In this document: positions 63,918 to 64,000 of the stretch, one piece after another
Numbering within the stretch: the first letter of the stretch is position 1
Layout of the letters: every line of letters starts with the position of its first letter
Assembly: GCF_037893015.1 (NCBI RefSeq)
Contig: NC_133658.1
Location: 17,170,268 to 17,234,267, forward strand
Length of the DNA stretch: 64,000 nucleotides
Direction: 5' to 3'
From: Macrotis lagotis
Lineage: Eukaryota > Chordata > Mammalia > Peramelemorphia > Peramelidae
The notes under the pieces: generated by a model
Databases searched by the model: none
What the model was told of the DNA's origin: nothing
The model's input: only the letters and a program-made list of their open reading frames with translations
Position numbers and translations under genes: made by a program

Positions 63918-64000
63918 TTCATTTTTTTTCCTTTTGCAAGGCAATGGGGTTAAATGATTTGTCCAAGGTCATACAGCTAGGTAATTAAGTGTCTGCGGTC
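63918..64000 (-). mobile_element. WSINE1-type SINE, cut by the window edge
   Basis: 'ccttttgcaaggcaatgggg' and 'gtccaaggtcatacagctag' begin a minus-strand copy whose tRNA head lies beyond the window. Confidence 0.92.

Overview
The window looks like marsupial nuclear DNA with no protein-coding host gene structure that I can recognise. The species group is inferred from the repeats. About 33 copies of one young tRNA-derived SINE are present (tRNA head, body, then 'gccttgcaaaaacctaaaa'; this matches the marsupial WSINE1-type family as I know it, but the exact name is tentative). There are also MAR1-type CORE-SINEs, L1 3' ends of the marsupial type, L2, MIR, a CR1/L3-type fragment and several mammalian DNA transposons. 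CpG is scarce except in one imported 150-bp patch. I cannot tell an Australian marsupial from an opossum by eye.

The only gene-like object is a processed copy of GNG5 (G-protein gamma-5) on the minus strand at about 36105-36650. It has a complete 71-codon reading frame, GC-rich 5' leader, 3' UTR, polyadenylation signal and A-tail. The frame carries a 9-nt net in-frame insertion that is the exact reverse complement of a stretch 18 nt away, which looks like a template-switch mutation.

Layout: 1-5 kb holds SINEs, MIR and a DNA transposon. 5-12.5 kb holds DNA transposons, several L1 3' ends and a hAT element with two SINEs inside it. 12.5-20 kb is L2, MIR and unclassified DNA. 20-22.4 kb holds a palindromic AT/TG microsatellite, a tiny L1 stub and a large inverted repeat. 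22.4-31 kb is L2 and L1 with a chimeric SINE at 27.2 kb that shares a 64-bp unique flank with a SINE at 29.1 kb. 31-39 kb holds SINEs, the GNG5 retrocopy and two facing TG/CA-rich blocks. 39-46 kb is unclassified DNA plus L1. 46.3-48.6 kb is an old, broken class I endogenous retrovirus remnant (integrase, envelope and LTR portions). 49-57 kb is L2 interrupted by L1 copies, one with a probable 3' transduction. 57-64 kb is SINEs, L2 and a CR1/L3-type reverse transcriptase fragment.

Most observations of interest concern retrotransposition: head-only, tail-only, chimeric and transduced insertions, each bounded by target-site duplications (TSDs) readable in the sequence. No CRISPR array, operon, tRNA gene or rRNA gene was seen. 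All family names are from memory of repeat consensus sequences, with no database search.
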